Shown here: one piece after another, positions 41,454-51,943 of the stretch | Numbering within the stretch: the first letter of the stretch is position 1 | Layout of the letters: each line of letters opens with the position of its first letter | From: Flavobacterium ammoniigenes | GTDB lineage: Bacteria > Bacteroidota > Bacteroidia > Flavobacteriales > Flavobacteriaceae | Reading direction: 5' to 3' | Assembly (NCBI RefSeq): GCF_020886055.1 | Contig: NZ_AP025184.1 | Location: 124,001 to 188,000, forward strand | DNA length: 64,000 nt | Notes under the pieces: model-generated | Told to the model about the DNA's origin: nothing | The model's database searches: none | The model's input: the letters and a program-made list of their open reading frames with translations, nothing else | Position numbers and translations under genes: made by a program

Positions 41454-43403
41454 TTAATCTACATTATCATGCAAATACGAGTTGTTTGAACGCAACTGCA
41501 AATCGTTGTTGCTGTCGGTTCCAACTGATATTCTCGAATTATTTGCAGCTGTTTGATTCGTAGAAAGTTCAACGCCTAATCTTTTGTAGGCTGGTTCTTT
41601 TTCATACTCATCAATTTTTGACACGTTATTGTGAAATTTATAATTGAATTCTTTCAACTTTCTTCTTCTCTCATCGGCACGTGCGCGCAACGTTTCTTCA
41701 ATAGTCATTTCCATTGGAGAAATTGATTCAAACTCAGAAGCATTGATGGTTGATTCTTCGATCGCTTTCATCGTAATGTTCAACTCTTCAGGAACCACTT
41801 CGGTTACTTTTTGAATAGTTGCAGCGGCTGCAAAATCGTGTTCTGTTTCCATGTACTCTTCTAACGAATGACGGATAACTCCGTTTTCAGCCACTTCAGT
41901 AACCGGTACAAATTGAATCGGATCAACTACATTGATATCTTTGATTTCATTGTCAGTCAATTCAAAAATCACTTTGTTATCATTAACCGCTGGTTCTGAT
42001 GTAAACAAAGGCAAATCGAAAGAGAAAGTAGCTTGTTCTTCGATTTGAACTGCTTTTGGCTGTGCTGTTTCGATAGCATGTGCCTCAGGCGTTGTAAACG
42101 TAAAATCGATGTCATTAATTGGCGAAACGATTTCAAAAGTCACATCTAAATTTTTGATGAATTCAGACATTACGATCAAATCATTTTCGTTGGTTATTGG
42201 TTCGTAAGCTGCAACTACCGGTTCAGCCACTTCGGCAACCACTGGCGCTTCTTCTTCCAATAATTCAAATACAATTCTTTCTTCTGTAGCTCCTGGAGTT
42301 TCAGCATTTAAATCGAATGCAGGAACGGTAGAATTAGATAAGTTATGGGTAATTTTTTGCTCATCTTCTAAAGCGTGGATGATTTTTTTAGGCTCCGAAT
42401 TTACGATTTCATTTTGTTGCTCCAAGTCAAAACCCGTAGCAATAACAGTTACTGCGATAGCATCTCCAAGAGATTCATCTTCACCAACTCCCATGATAAT
42501 ATTCGCATTGAAACCTGCTTCCGATTGGATATGATCATTGATTTCACCAATTTCGTCCAAAGTGATTTCATTAGTTCCAGAAACGATAAGCAACAATACG
42601 TTTTTGGCACCTGTAATTTTGTTGTCATTCAATAAAGGAGAATCCAAAGCAGAAATAATAGCATCTTTCGCTCTAGTTGTCCCTTCAGCTATTGCAGAAC
42701 CCATAATAGCTGTTCCACTATTAGATAATACCGTTTTAGCATCGCGTAAATCGATATTTTGAGTATAGTGGTGTGTAATTACTTCGGCAATACCTCTTGA
42801 GGCTGTTGCCAATACTTCGTCTGCTTTAGAAAAACCTGCTTTGAAACCTAAGTTTCCGTATACTTCTCTTAATTTGTTGTTATTAATAACAATAAGTGAA
42901 TCTACTTGTTTGCGCAATTTTTCAATACCAATTAAGGCTTGTTCTTGACGTACTTTACCTTCAAAAACAAAAGGAAGCGTTACGATACCAACGGTAAGAA
43001 TATCACGTTCTTTAGCCAATTGAGCAATTACAGGCGCGGCACCAGTTCCAGTACCACCTCCCATACCGGCAGTGATAAATACCATTTTTGTATTTTGATC
43101 CAACATTTTTTCAATATCAGAAATACTTTCAATAGCCGATTGTTGTCCTACATCTGGATTTGCTCCAGCACCCAATCCTTCGGTCAAGTGAACACCTAAC
43201 TGAATTTTGTTAGGCACCGCACTATTTTGCAAGGCTTGTGAATCAGTATTACAAACAATAAAATCTACTCCTTTGATTCCTTGTTTAAACATGTGGTTGA
43301 TGGCGTTGCTCCCGCCGCCTCCAACACCTATTACTTTGATAACATTTGATTGGTTCTTTGGTAAATCAAATGAAATACTTCCAAATTCTGAGTTGCTCAT
43401 CAT
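41454..43403 (-). CDS. ftsZ: Cell division protein FtsZ
   Basis: Tubulin-like GTPase that forms the Z ring. The tubulin signature GGGTGTG is at residues 115-121, the nucleotide-binding GVGGGGSNA at 26-34, and the T7-loop region ends in the NANIIMGVGEDESLGD stretch (near 300). At 649 aa it is much longer than the ~380-aa model proteins. The extra length is a long acidic linker (about 335-590, rich in Glu, Val, Ala and Pro) between the GTPase core and the C-terminal region with AYKRLGVEL. Long linkers are common in Bacteroidota. It is the last gene of the dcw cluster, 54 bp after ftsA. Confidence 0.97.
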   Translation of the reverse strand: MMSNSEFGSISFDLPKNQSNVIKVIGVGGGGSNAINHMFKQGIKGVDFIVCNTDSQALQNSAVPNKIQLGVHLTEGLGAGANPDVGQQSAIESISDIEKMLDQNTKMVFITAGMGGGTGTGAAPVIAQLAKERDILTVGIVTLPFVFEGKVRQEQALIGIEKLRKQVDSLIVINNNKLREVYGNLGFKAGFSKADEVLATASRGIAEVITHHYTQNIDLRDAKTVLSNSGTAIMGSAIAEGTTRAKDAIISALDSPLLNDNKITGAKNVLLLIVSGTNEITLDEIGEINDHIQSEAGFNANIIMGVGEDESLGDAIAVTVIATGFDLEQQNEIVNSEPKKIIHALEDEQKITHNLSNSTVPAFDLNAETPGATEERIVFELLEEEAPVVAEVAEPVVAAYEPITNENDLIVMSEFIKNLDVTFEIVSPINDIDFTFTTPEAHAIETAQPKAVQIEEQATFSFDLPLFTSEPAVNDNKVIFELTDNEIKDINVVDPIQFVPVTEVAENGVIRHSLEEYMETEHDFAAAATIQKVTEVVPEELNITMKAIEESTINASEFESISPMEMTIEETLRARADERRRKLKEFNYKFHNNVSKIDEYEKEPAYKRLGVELSTNQTAANNSRISVGTDSNNDLQLRSNNSYLHDNVD

Positions 43404-43457
43404 TTTATTTGGTTTTTGCTATTTGTTATTAATTTTATATTGTCTGAGGCTAAGCCT

Positions 43458-44837
43458 TTATTCTGCGTTATCTAAGAAATCTTTGATTTTATCTACATAC
43501 TTGTCAAAAAATGATCTTCTAATTTGAGTTTCTGTCGACTTGTCTTTGGTTTCTGCTTTGGTAATTTCATCTGATTCTATTTCAGCTTGAACTACTTCAT
43601 TGGTTTCCATTACTGGCGCTTTATAGACTGGCATTTCTGGGGCTTGAGCCTGGTCTATTCTAACCGCACTCTGTGTTTTATTTTCGATGCTATTCATCAC
43701 TAAACCAACGGCAGTTGCATATAATGGACTTGATATTTCTTCGCTTGAATTGCCTGCTAAATGCTCGTTTGGATACCCAATTCTAGTATCCATTCCAGTA
43801 ATGTATTCTACCAATTGCTTAATGTGTTGCAATTGAGATCCACCACCTGTTAAAACAATTCCTGCAATTAATTTTTTTCTTGGGTCCTCATGACCGTAAG
43901 CTTTAATTTCAACATAAACTTGTTCAATTATTTCCACAACACGAGCGTGAATAATTTTGGACAAATTCTTTAACGAAATTTCTTTTGGCTCTCTACCTCT
44001 TAAACCTGGAATAGAAACGATTTCATTTTCTTTATTTTCTCCAGGCCAAGCAGAACCAAATTTCACTTTCAATAATTCGGCTTGTTTTTCAATAATAGAA
44101 CAACCCTCTTTAATGTCGTCAGTAATTACATTCCCTCCGAAAGGAATTACTGCAGTGTGACGAATAATACCATCTTTAAAAATGGCTAAATCTGTTGTTC
44201 CACCACCAATATCAATCAAGGCAACACCCGCTTCTTTTTCTTCTTGGCTCAAAACCGCATCCGATGAAGCTAATGGTTCCAATGTCAAACCGGATAGTTC
44301 AATTCCAGAATCGTGAATACAACGTCCTACGTTTCTAATTGACGAAGCCTGTCCTACCACAACGTGAAAACTAGACTCTAAACGCCCACCATACATCCCA
44401 ATTGGTTCTTTTATTTCGGATTGTCCGTCAATTTTAAATTCTTGAGGCAATACGTGAATAATTTCTTCACCAGGAAGCATTGCTAATTTATTAACTTGAT
44501 CAATCAACAATTGAATATCATTCCCTCCAATCACTTCTTCAGGATTACTTCTGCTGATGTAATCGGTATGTTGAATACTGCGAATATGTTGTCCAGCAAT
44601 CCCTACAACACAATCTTTTATTTTATAACCCGAATTGTTTTCGGCTTCTTGAACAGCATGCTGAATGGATTGAATTGTTTGCGTAATGTTATTGACAACA
44701 CCTCTCGCCACACCTAAACTTTTGGATTTTCCAACACCCAAAATTTCTAGTTTACCGTACTCATTTTTCTTGCCAATCATGGCAACAATTTTGGTAGTTC
44801 CAATATCTAAACCTACTGCAATATTCTCTTTTTCCAT
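43458..44837 (-). CDS. ftsA: Cell division protein FtsA
   Basis: Actin-like ATPase that tethers FtsZ to the membrane. The phosphate-1 motif GLDIGTTKIVAMIG is at residues 9-22, phosphate-2 IDIGGGTTD near 203 and the adenosine motif VLTGGGSQL near 328. The SHS2/1C domain (about 85-165) is present. The C-terminus ends in a likely amphipathic helix, SFFDKYVDKIKDFLDN. The length of 459 aa is slightly above the model. It lies 6 bp after ftsQ and 54 bp before ftsZ. Confidence 0.97.
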   Translation of the reverse strand: MEKENIAVGLDIGTTKIVAMIGKKNEYGKLEILGVGKSKSLGVARGVVNNITQTIQSIQHAVQEAENNSGYKIKDCVVGIAGQHIRSIQHTDYISRSNPEEVIGGNDIQLLIDQVNKLAMLPGEEIIHVLPQEFKIDGQSEIKEPIGMYGGRLESSFHVVVGQASSIRNVGRCIHDSGIELSGLTLEPLASSDAVLSQEEKEAGVALIDIGGGTTDLAIFKDGIIRHTAVIPFGGNVITDDIKEGCSIIEKQAELLKVKFGSAWPGENKENEIVSIPGLRGREPKEISLKNLSKIIHARVVEIIEQVYVEIKAYGHEDPRKKLIAGIVLTGGGSQLQHIKQLVEYITGMDTRIGYPNEHLAGNSSEEISSPLYATAVGLVMNSIENKTQSAVRIDQAQAPEMPVYKAPVMETNEVVQAEIESDEITKAETKDKSTETQIRRSFFDKYVDKIKDFLDNAE

Positions 44838-44843
44838 TACCTC

Positions 44844-45566
44844 TTATTTTGTGCAAATTACTTGTTGTGTGAAACGAAGGTCAATTTTTCTATATTTATA
44901 CAAAGAACTGTCTACAACTGCTTTTTGAAAAAATGCTTTATAATTTTGAAATTTAGCATCTACATTTTTCGCTCCGCCGAAATCAATTTGATAATCAAAA
45001 TTTCTGTTCAACATTTTTAAGCTACCATTAGGCATAATTTGAATGGCAATGATGTTTTTTTTCAAAAATTCATCGTCATAAATTTTTCGAAATAATTCAG
45101 CTAAAGCTTCGCTATTTTGTTTGCGTATTACTCCCAAAACGAGGGGGACTCTGGCAGTAAAATTTGCCGACAACGGCATTGTATTTCCCTTGTAATCAAT
45201 ATAAAAAGAACGCTTACCATCGAAAACCCTTACGATTGGGGTCTTCTGTTTCACCACTGCTTTCAACACCCCGTCGATAGTTACAAACACCTCTGATTTC
45301 TCTACCATTGGATCTGAACTAACGGCTTTTTCTAATTTATTCAAATCTAATTTATCTTTTCGGATAGCTGAAGCGTCTGCATTATTTTCTATTAACAATT
45401 TATTAACCGTTTCCTGTTTAAGAAAACTTGCATTTTCTCCAACAAAAACGACTTTCGTTTTGGTTAATTTTCGGTTTTCATTCCTATTTGACGTAAACGA
45501 AAACAAAACAATTACCAACCCAAACATGAGTACTAACCGAATAGTAATCCAATTAAATCGTTTCAT
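44844..45566 (-). CDS. ftsQ: Cell division protein FtsQ/DivIB
   Basis: 240 aa with one N-terminal membrane helix (about residues 7-25, ITIRLVLMFGLVIVLFSF) and an extracytoplasmic part. A POTRA-like region (about 35-110, VNKLLIENNADASAIRK) is followed by the beta domain with GNTMPLSANF. FtsQ scaffolds the divisome and sequence conservation is low; the position between murC and ftsA supports the call. Its start overlaps the end of murC by 14 bp. Confidence 0.9.
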   Translation of the reverse strand: MKRFNWITIRLVLMFGLVIVLFSFTSNRNENRKLTKTKVVFVGENASFLKQETVNKLLIENNADASAIRKDKLDLNKLEKAVSSDPMVEKSEVFVTIDGVLKAVVKQKTPIVRVFDGKRSFYIDYKGNTMPLSANFTARVPLVLGVIRKQNSEALAELFRKIYDDEFLKKNIIAIQIMPNGSLKMLNRNFDYQIDFGGAKNVDAKFQNYKAFFQKAVVDSSLYKYRKIDLRFTQQVICTK

Positions 45567-46902
45567 ACAATGCCTTTTTTATAGATGGTACCATTTCTCC
45601 TAAATCTCCTGCACCAATGGTTACAACAATTCGAGCATCACTCGCTAAAATTGTAGGAATTAAATCCTCTTTGGAGACTAATTTTTTATATTCATTGGTC
45701 ATTTTATTCATTAACCATTGCGACGTAACTCCTTCCATTGGCAATTCGCGCGCCGGATAAATATCCAACAACACAACTTCATCAAATTGGGACAAACTTT
45801 TAGCAAAATCATCAGCAAAATCTTTCGTTCTACTAAACAAATGCGGTTGAAAAATAGCCAACACTTTTTGTCCTGGATATAATTCGCGAACCGCTTGGTG
45901 TACCGCGTTTATTTCGGTTGGATGATGAGCATAATCGTCGATATACACCATATTAGACGTTTTGATCTGATACGAAAAACGTCTTCTGATTCCTTTAAAT
46001 GAAGCCAGTGCTTTTGCAATAGCATCTGAAGAAGTTCCAAAAGTTTTGGCCATAGCCAAAGCCATCAAGGCATTCATCAAATTGTGTCTTCCAGGCAAGC
46101 CAAAAGCGATGTCTTTAATAGTTTCGGTTGGCGTTTGTACGTCAAAAACATAACTGCCATTTCCCACTCTTACATTAAAGGCTTTGTACACCGCCTCTTC
46201 GTTTACTGCACAAGTCACGCCTTCAATTGGCAATTCATTGGTAATAAACAATTGGCTTTTATCTTCTACTTTATTAGCAAACTCTACAAACGAAGCTTCA
46301 ATTTGTTCGCTAGTTCCATAAATATCTAAATGGTCGGCGTCCATGGAAGTAACACAAGCAATATTCGGATGCAAATGCAAGAAAGAACGATCAAATTCAT
46401 CGGCCTCCACTACGGTAACCGTCTTTCCTGTTCCAATTAAATTAGAGTTATAATTTTCTACAATTCCACCCACAAAAGCAGTTACGTCGGCACCGCTTTC
46501 AAATAGGATATGTCCTAAAATACTAGATGTTGTTGTTTTACCATGCGTTCCCGCTACTGCAAAACAAAAGGTGTCTTTAGTAATTATTCCTAAAACTTCA
46601 GCACGTTTTTTTACTTGGTATTCTCGCTCTAAGAAAAAGTTCCATTGTGAGTGCGTTATTGGAACAGCTGGGGTAATAATTACCAACGTATTTTCAGTAT
46701 AATAGTCTTTCGGAATTAAATCAATTCGGTCTTCAAAATGAATGTCGATACCGCTTGCGATTAATTCATCGGTTAACATCGAAGGTGTTTTATCGTAACC
46801 TGAAACATTTTTTCCGATGGTTTTGAAATAACGCGCCAAAGCACTCATCCCGATTCCTCCGATTCCTATAAAAAAGACGTTATGTATTTGATTTAAATTC
46901 AT
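45553..46902 (-). CDS. murC: UDP-N-acetylmuramate--L-alanine ligase
   Basis: Adds L-Ala to UDP-MurNAc in the cytoplasm. 449 aa with the Mur ligase plan: Rossmann-like N-terminus GIGGIGMSALAR (13-24), ATP loop AGTHGKTTTSS (117-127), central domain with DEFDRSFL and DADHLDIYG, and C-terminal domain with DDYAHHPTEI and FQPHLFSRTKDF. All expected motifs are present. The gene is 39 bp after murG and overlaps ftsQ. Confidence 0.97.
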   Translation of the reverse strand: MNLNQIHNVFFIGIGGIGMSALARYFKTIGKNVSGYDKTPSMLTDELIASGIDIHFEDRIDLIPKDYYTENTLVIITPAVPITHSQWNFFLEREYQVKKRAEVLGIITKDTFCFAVAGTHGKTTTSSILGHILFESGADVTAFVGGIVENYNSNLIGTGKTVTVVEADEFDRSFLHLHPNIACVTSMDADHLDIYGTSEQIEASFVEFANKVEDKSQLFITNELPIEGVTCAVNEEAVYKAFNVRVGNGSYVFDVQTPTETIKDIAFGLPGRHNLMNALMALAMAKTFGTSSDAIAKALASFKGIRRRFSYQIKTSNMVYIDDYAHHPTEINAVHQAVRELYPGQKVLAIFQPHLFSRTKDFADDFAKSLSQFDEVVLLDIYPARELPMEGVTSQWLMNKMTNEYKKLVSKEDLIPTILASDARIVVTIGAGDLGEMVPSIKKALYETI

Positions 46903-46941
46903 TTTGTTTTGGTAACCAAACGTTGAAACGTTCTGTTGGTA

Positions 46942-48030
46942 TTATTTGATTAATTTGATGATCTCTTCTACAATAGCTTTAGTCGCATTGGGCAAAGCCA
47001 AGCTTTTAATATTTTGACTCAATTCGTGTTGTTTGTTTTCATTGCCAATCAAGTCGGAGAAAGTCGATTCAAAAGTGGAATCCAACTCGCTTTCGCGAAT
47101 TAAAATGGCGCCGTTTTTATCGGCAATAGATTTCGCGTTTTTAGTTTGATGATCTTCGGCTACATTAGGCGAAGGAATAAAAACAACTGGTTTACCCACT
47201 ATACACAATTCTGAAACCGAAGAAGCTCCGGCTCTCGAAATCACAATATCTGCAGCTGCATATACCAAATCCATTCGCTCAATAAACGCCATTACTTGAA
47301 CGTCTTTTGATTGGTATTTTTGGTATTCTTCGAAATATAATTTACCACATTGCCAGAGCAATTGTACATTTTGCATTTCAAAAAACTCTAATTCTTTTTC
47401 TATCAATTGATTCACTCGACGTGCCCCTAAACTACCCCCTAAAACCAAAATGGTTTTTTTGTTTGGATCTAAATTAAAATGTGCAACTCCTTCGGCTCTT
47501 TTACCCTCAATAGTCATTAGGTCTTGGCGAACTGGATTACCTGTTAGCACCATTTTCTCTTTTGGAAAAAAACGTTCCAAATTTTCATAAGCCACACAAA
47601 TGGCATTGGCTTTTTTGCTCAATAATTTATTGGTGATTCCAGGAAAAGAATTTTGTTCTTGAATTACCGTTGGAATTCCTGCACTATTTGCCATTTGCAA
47701 TAAAGGGCCACTGGCAAAACCACCTGTACCGATAACTACATCAGGTTGGAATTGTTTTATAATTTGTCTGGATTTCAATAAACTACTCAATAGTTTTATT
47801 GGAAATAAAGCATTGTCAAAAGTCAATCTTCTTTGTAAACCCGCAATCCAAAGTCCTTTAATTGGATAACCAGCTTGAGGTACTTTTTGCATTTCCATTT
47901 TATCCTGTGCCCCAACGAAAAGAAATTTGGCATCCGGAAAACGAGACTTTAATTCATTAGCGATAGCAATTGCTGGATATATATGACCTCCTGTTCCTCC
48001 TCCGCTTAATATGAATTTATATGTTCTCAT
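46942..48030 (-). CDS. murG: UDP-GlcNAc:lipid I transferase MurG
   Basis: Peripheral membrane GT28 glycosyltransferase that makes lipid II. 362 aa. The N-domain loop [16 protein letters not shown] is at 9-24, [13 protein letters not shown] near 98, [10 protein letters not shown] near 122, and C-domain GGSLGAR near 198 with [12 protein letters not shown] near 263. All are typical. It lies 10 bp after ftsW in the same transcript. Confidence 0.97.
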   Translation of the reverse strand: MRTYKFILSGGGTGGHIYPAIAIANELKSRFPDAKFLFVGAQDKMEMQKVPQAGYPIKGLWIAGLQRRLTFDNALFPIKLLSSLLKSRQIIKQFQPDVVIGTGGFASGPLLQMANSAGIPTVIQEQNSFPGITNKLLSKKANAICVAYENLERFFPKEKMVLTGNPVRQDLMTIEGKRAEGVAHFNLDPNKKTILVLGGSLGARRVNQLIEKELEFFEMQNVQLLWQCGKLYFEEYQKYQSKDVQVMAFIERMDLVYAAADIVISRAGASSVSELCIVGKPVVFIPSPNVAEDHQTKNAKSIADKNGAILIRESELDSTFESTFSDLIGNENKQHELSQNIKSLALPNATKAIVEEIIKLIK

Positions 48031-48040
48031 GGTAAATTTG

Positions 48041-49342
48041 CTATTTGTTTAATACGGCATCCATTGGATTTTTTGAACTGTCTTGAATGGAGTAATTGCC
48101 TTCTTCTATTTGCTTATCGTCTGCTTCTAATTCTTGGTCTATCAATCGTTGAAGTGCTTCTTCTCGTTTGGCTGCTTCTTTTTGTTCAAGTTCGATTTCT
48201 TCTTCTTTCTTGGTTACATTGATAATAATTCCAAGTGCAAAACAAGTCATCCAAATGGAACTTCCTCCACTACTAATCAAAGGCAAGGTTTGTCCCGTTA
48301 CCGGTAATAATTCGACCGCCACCGCCATATTGATTAGCGCCTGAAATATTAAAGGAAAACCCAAACTAATGACGACTAATTTTCCAAAAAGCGTATTGGC
48401 TTTATGTGCAGCAATTACAAATCGGAAGAGCAGTAAAAGATACAATCCTAATACTCCTAATCCTCCCACTAATCCATATTCTTCTACAATAATGGCGTAT
48501 ATAAAATCAGAGGAAGATTGAGGTAAAAAATGTCTTTGCACACTTTTACCAGGACCAACTCCAGTAAAATTCCCAGAGGCAATTGCGGTTTTTGCTGCAT
48601 TGATTTGATATTCGTCTTCGCCTTCCTTATCGGTTCCGTAATTTTCAATTCGACTAATCCAAGTATCTACCCTGCTAAAGAATTTGGAATCCGGAAATGC
48701 TTTGGATAATATCACAAAAATCAACAAGCCTGCAATGGCCATTCCCATAATGTATCCAATATATTTCAATTGGTACTTTCCAACAAAGGCAATCATTACC
48801 ACCATCACAAACATTAAGGCTGTCGTAGAGAAATTGGCTGGCAAAATCAACATTAAAGTAATAAATACCGGAATCCATAACTCTACAAAAGAAGCTTTAA
48901 AAGTTACTGGGGTTTCTCTTGTCTTAGATAAATAACGCGCGACATAGATGTATAAAATAATCGCTGCAATGGAAGAGGTTTGAAATGAAATTCCGATGAA
49001 TGGCAATTGCAACCATCGGCTGGCATTGGCACCGCCAATATTCGTCCCTTTAAATAATGTTAATGCTAAAAGCCCCCAAACAATGGGCAACCCAATTCTT
49101 GAGATTACTCTAAAATAATGGTAAGGCACTTTATGTACAAAATAAATAATCATGAAACCCATACCCAAATGAGCCAAATGTTTTACTAAATAGCCAAGGG
49201 TATTTCCGTCTCCATCTCGACCAAAAGCTAAATTGGTACTGGCGCTAAAAACTGGCATAAAAGAAAACAAAGCCAATAAAGCCAAGAATGACCAAATTAC
49301 CTTATCCCCTTTTAAATTGCTTAGTAGCTGTTTGAGTTTCAT
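48041..49342 (-). CDS. ftsW: Septal peptidoglycan polymerase FtsW (SEDS family)
   Basis: Polytopic SEDS glycosyltransferase with about ten membrane helices. Conserved landmarks include [19 protein letters not shown], the loop with [18 protein letters not shown], the region with [32 protein letters not shown], and [12 protein letters not shown] near residue 361. The C-terminal tail (about 383-433) is charged and rich in Glu. The length of 433 aa is slightly above the model. It works with the FtsI-type transpeptidase encoded at 53404-55404. Confidence 0.96.
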   Translation of the reverse strand: MKLKQLLSNLKGDKVIWSFLALLALFSFMPVFSASTNLAFGRDGDGNTLGYLVKHLAHLGMGFMIIYFVHKVPYHYFRVISRIGLPIVWGLLALTLFKGTNIGGANASRWLQLPFIGISFQTSSIAAIILYIYVARYLSKTRETPVTFKASFVELWIPVFITLMLILPANFSTTALMFVMVVMIAFVGKYQLKYIGYIMGMAIAGLLIFVILSKAFPDSKFFSRVDTWISRIENYGTDKEGEDEYQINAAKTAIASGNFTGVGPGKSVQRHFLPQSSSDFIYAIIVEEYGLVGGLGVLGLYLLLLFRFVIAAHKANTLFGKLVVISLGFPLIFQALINMAVAVELLPVTGQTLPLISSGGSSIWMTCFALGIIINVTKKEEEIELEQKEAAKREEALQRLIDQELEADDKQIEEGNYSIQDSSKNPMDAVLNK

Positions 49343-49372
49343 ATCGCCTAAAGTCTAATGAATAGTTCCCTA

Positions 49373-50707
49373 TTATAAATTGTAAACTGCCTGTTTGAAT
49401 TGTTTTCCTCTGTCTTCGTAGTTTTCGAACAAATCGAAACTCGCGCAAGCTGGTGACAATAAAACGGTATCTCCTTTTTCGGTCATGCGTTGTGCCATTC
49501 GCACAGCATCAGGCATATTATCCACCTCGATCATTACATCAACTACATTACCAAAAGCTTCAATGATTTTTTTATTATCTACTCCTAAACAAATGATACC
49601 TTTTACTTTTTCATGAACTAAAGACATCAATTCGTGATAATCGTTTCCTTTATCAACACCACCAACAATCCAAACCGTTGGCGTAGTCATACTATCCAAA
49701 GCAAAGAAAGAAGCATTCACATTGGTCGCTTTCGAATCGTTGATGTATTGAACGTTTTGGATTTTCAATACTTTTTCTAAACGGTGTTCAACACCTTGAA
49801 AATTCGATAAACTTTCTCTAATGGTTGCGTTACGAATTTGCATTAGTTTGGCCACAGAGGTCGCTGCCATAGCGTTCTTCATATTGTGTTTTCCTTCTAA
49901 TGCAATTGATTCTGTTTCCATCAAAAATTCTTCGTGATTCATCATCTTTACTTCCATTTTATTATCTTTTATAAAGGCCCCTTCCGTGAAAACTTGGTTC
50001 AATGAAAAAGGAATTAATGTTGCTTTTGTTGTATTATTTTGTAACCAATTGGCTATCGCTTCGTCTTCGGCATCATAAATCAAATAATCGTCTTCGGTTT
50101 GATTCATTGTAATTCTAAACTTCGAATCGATGTAATTTTCATACTTGTAATCGTAACGGTCCAAATGATCCGGACTAATATTCGTTAGGATGGCAATGTG
50201 CGGCTTGTAATCTATTATACCGTCCAACTGAAAACTACTCAACTCTAAAACATAGGAGTCAAAATCATTCTCGGCTACTTGCCAGGCAAAACTTTTTCCG
50301 ATGTTTCCTCCCAATCCTACATTCAGTCCTGCTGATTTTAGCAAGTGATAGGTCAACATCGTAGTGGTAGTTTTACCATTACTTCCCGTGATTCCTATCG
50401 TAATTGCATTGGTAAAAGGAGCGGTGAATTCAATTTCAGAAATGACCTTGATTCCTTTTGCTACTAACTTTTTTACAATGGGTGATTTATCAGGAATTCC
50501 GGGACTTTTCATGACCACATCCGCATTCAGAATCAAAGATTCGGTATGCGTTTCGTCTTCCCAAGCAATCGCATTATGATTAAGAACTTCTTTGTAATTA
50601 TCTTTTATTTTTCCAAAATCAGATACAAAAACATCGTATCCTTTTTGTTTTCCCAGAATGGCTGTACCCACTCCACTTTCGCCTCCTCCTAAAACAACTA
50701 ATCTCAT
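49373..50707 (-). CDS. murD: UDP-MurNAc-L-alanine--D-glutamate ligase
   Basis: Cytoplasmic Mur ligase that adds D-Glu. 444 aa. The N-terminal Rossmann element VVLGGGESGVG is at 4-14, ATP loop GSNGKTTTTM at 108-117, ELSSFQLDG and NISPDHLDRYD in the centre, and NDSKATNVNA and LLSPACASFDLFENYEDRG in the C-domain. The protein is complete. Its start is 1 bp beyond the mraY stop region, so the two genes practically abut. Confidence 0.97.
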   Translation of the reverse strand: MRLVVLGGGESGVGTAILGKQKGYDVFVSDFGKIKDNYKEVLNHNAIAWEDETHTESLILNADVVMKSPGIPDKSPIVKKLVAKGIKVISEIEFTAPFTNAITIGITGSNGKTTTTMLTYHLLKSAGLNVGLGGNIGKSFAWQVAENDFDSYVLELSSFQLDGIIDYKPHIAILTNISPDHLDRYDYKYENYIDSKFRITMNQTEDDYLIYDAEDEAIANWLQNNTTKATLIPFSLNQVFTEGAFIKDNKMEVKMMNHEEFLMETESIALEGKHNMKNAMAATSVAKLMQIRNATIRESLSNFQGVEHRLEKVLKIQNVQYINDSKATNVNASFFALDSMTTPTVWIVGGVDKGNDYHELMSLVHEKVKGIICLGVDNKKIIEAFGNVVDVMIEVDNMPDAVRMAQRMTEKGDTVLLSPACASFDLFENYEDRGKQFKQAVYNL

Positions 50708-51937
50708 CTATCGTAGTTTTAAAGTCACTATGGACAAAATGGATAACATGATGGCGACAATCCAAAATCGTGTCACAATCTTACTTTCGTGATATCCTTT
50801 TTTCTGATAGTGATGGTGCAAAGGCGACATTAAAAATATTCTGCGGCCTTCGCCAAAACGTTTCTTGGTATATTTAAAATAAGTAACCTGAATGACCACT
50901 GATAAATTCTCAACTAAGAAGATTCCACACAATAATGGAATCAACATTTCTTTACGAACAGCTATTGCTAATACCGCAATGATTCCTCCAATTGTTAAAC
51001 TTCCGGTATCACCCATAAATACCGAAGCCGGATACGAATTGTACCAAAGAAATCCAATCAATGCCCCAACAAATGCCGCAATAAATACGGTCATTTCTCC
51101 TGAATTCGGGATATACATGATGTTCAAATAATTGGAGAAAATAATATTACCAGAAAGGAAAGTGAAAATTCCTAAAGCTAATACCGAAACCGCCGAGGTC
51201 CCCGCAGCTAAACCATCGATTCCGTCCGTCAAATTAGCTCCATTAGAAACAGCGGTGATAATAAAAATAACTACTGGTATGAAAATTAACCAAGCCCAAT
51301 TTTGATAACCATCGCCAGTCCAAGCTAGTAATTCAGCATAATCAAACTCATTATTCTTGAAAAATGGAATTGTAGTAGCGGTCGATTTTACCTCAATAGG
51401 AGCTTGTGCAACGGAAGTTATATTAGATTGCTTGATCACTGGAGAATTTGAAGCGTTTTCTAAAACCGTAACTGCAGGACTAAAATACAATACCGATCCA
51501 ACAATTATCCCTAATCCAACTTGACCAAATACTTTGAAAATTCCTTTTAAACCTTGTTTGTCTTTCTTGAAAATTTTGATGTAATCGTCAATGAAACCAA
51601 TGGTTCCCATCCATAAAGTAGTCACAATTAACAACACGATATAGATGTTATGCAATTTGGCAAACAATAAAACAGGCAAAAGTGTAGCAAAAATGATAAT
51701 CAAACCACCCATTGTAGGTGTTCCTGCTTTTTCATTTTGTCCGGCCAAACCTAATTCGCGAACCGTTTCTCCTACTTGTTGATTGCGTAAGAAAGTAATA
51801 ATTCTCTTTCCATAAATAGTAGACAACAATAACGAAAGCAAAAAAGCCAAACCTGATCTAAAGGTGATATATTGGAAAACTCCCGCTCCTGAAACGTTTA
51901 ATGTTTTGTCTAAATATTCAAATAAGTAGTATAGCAT
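50708..51937 (-). CDS. mraY: Phospho-N-acetylmuramoyl-pentapeptide transferase
   Basis: Polytopic enzyme that joins UDP-MurNAc-pentapeptide to undecaprenyl phosphate (lipid I). 409 aa with about ten membrane helices. The motifs are [27 protein letters not shown] (catalytic Asp pair), [24 protein letters not shown] and [11 protein letters not shown]. An insertion of about 50 residues (about 160-215) sits between the second motif region and NLTDG, as in other Bacteroidota. Confidence 0.97.
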   Translation of the reverse strand: MLYYLFEYLDKTLNVSGAGVFQYITFRSGLAFLLSLLLSTIYGKRIITFLRNQQVGETVRELGLAGQNEKAGTPTMGGLIIIFATLLPVLLFAKLHNIYIVLLIVTTLWMGTIGFIDDYIKIFKKDKQGLKGIFKVFGQVGLGIIVGSVLYFSPAVTVLENASNSPVIKQSNITSVAQAPIEVKSTATTIPFFKNNEFDYAELLAWTGDGYQNWAWLIFIPVVIFIITAVSNGANLTDGIDGLAAGTSAVSVLALGIFTFLSGNIIFSNYLNIMYIPNSGEMTVFIAAFVGALIGFLWYNSYPASVFMGDTGSLTIGGIIAVLAIAVRKEMLIPLLCGIFLVENLSVVIQVTYFKYTKKRFGEGRRIFLMSPLHHHYQKKGYHESKIVTRFWIVAIMLSILSIVTLKLR

Positions 51938-51943
51938 AATTCT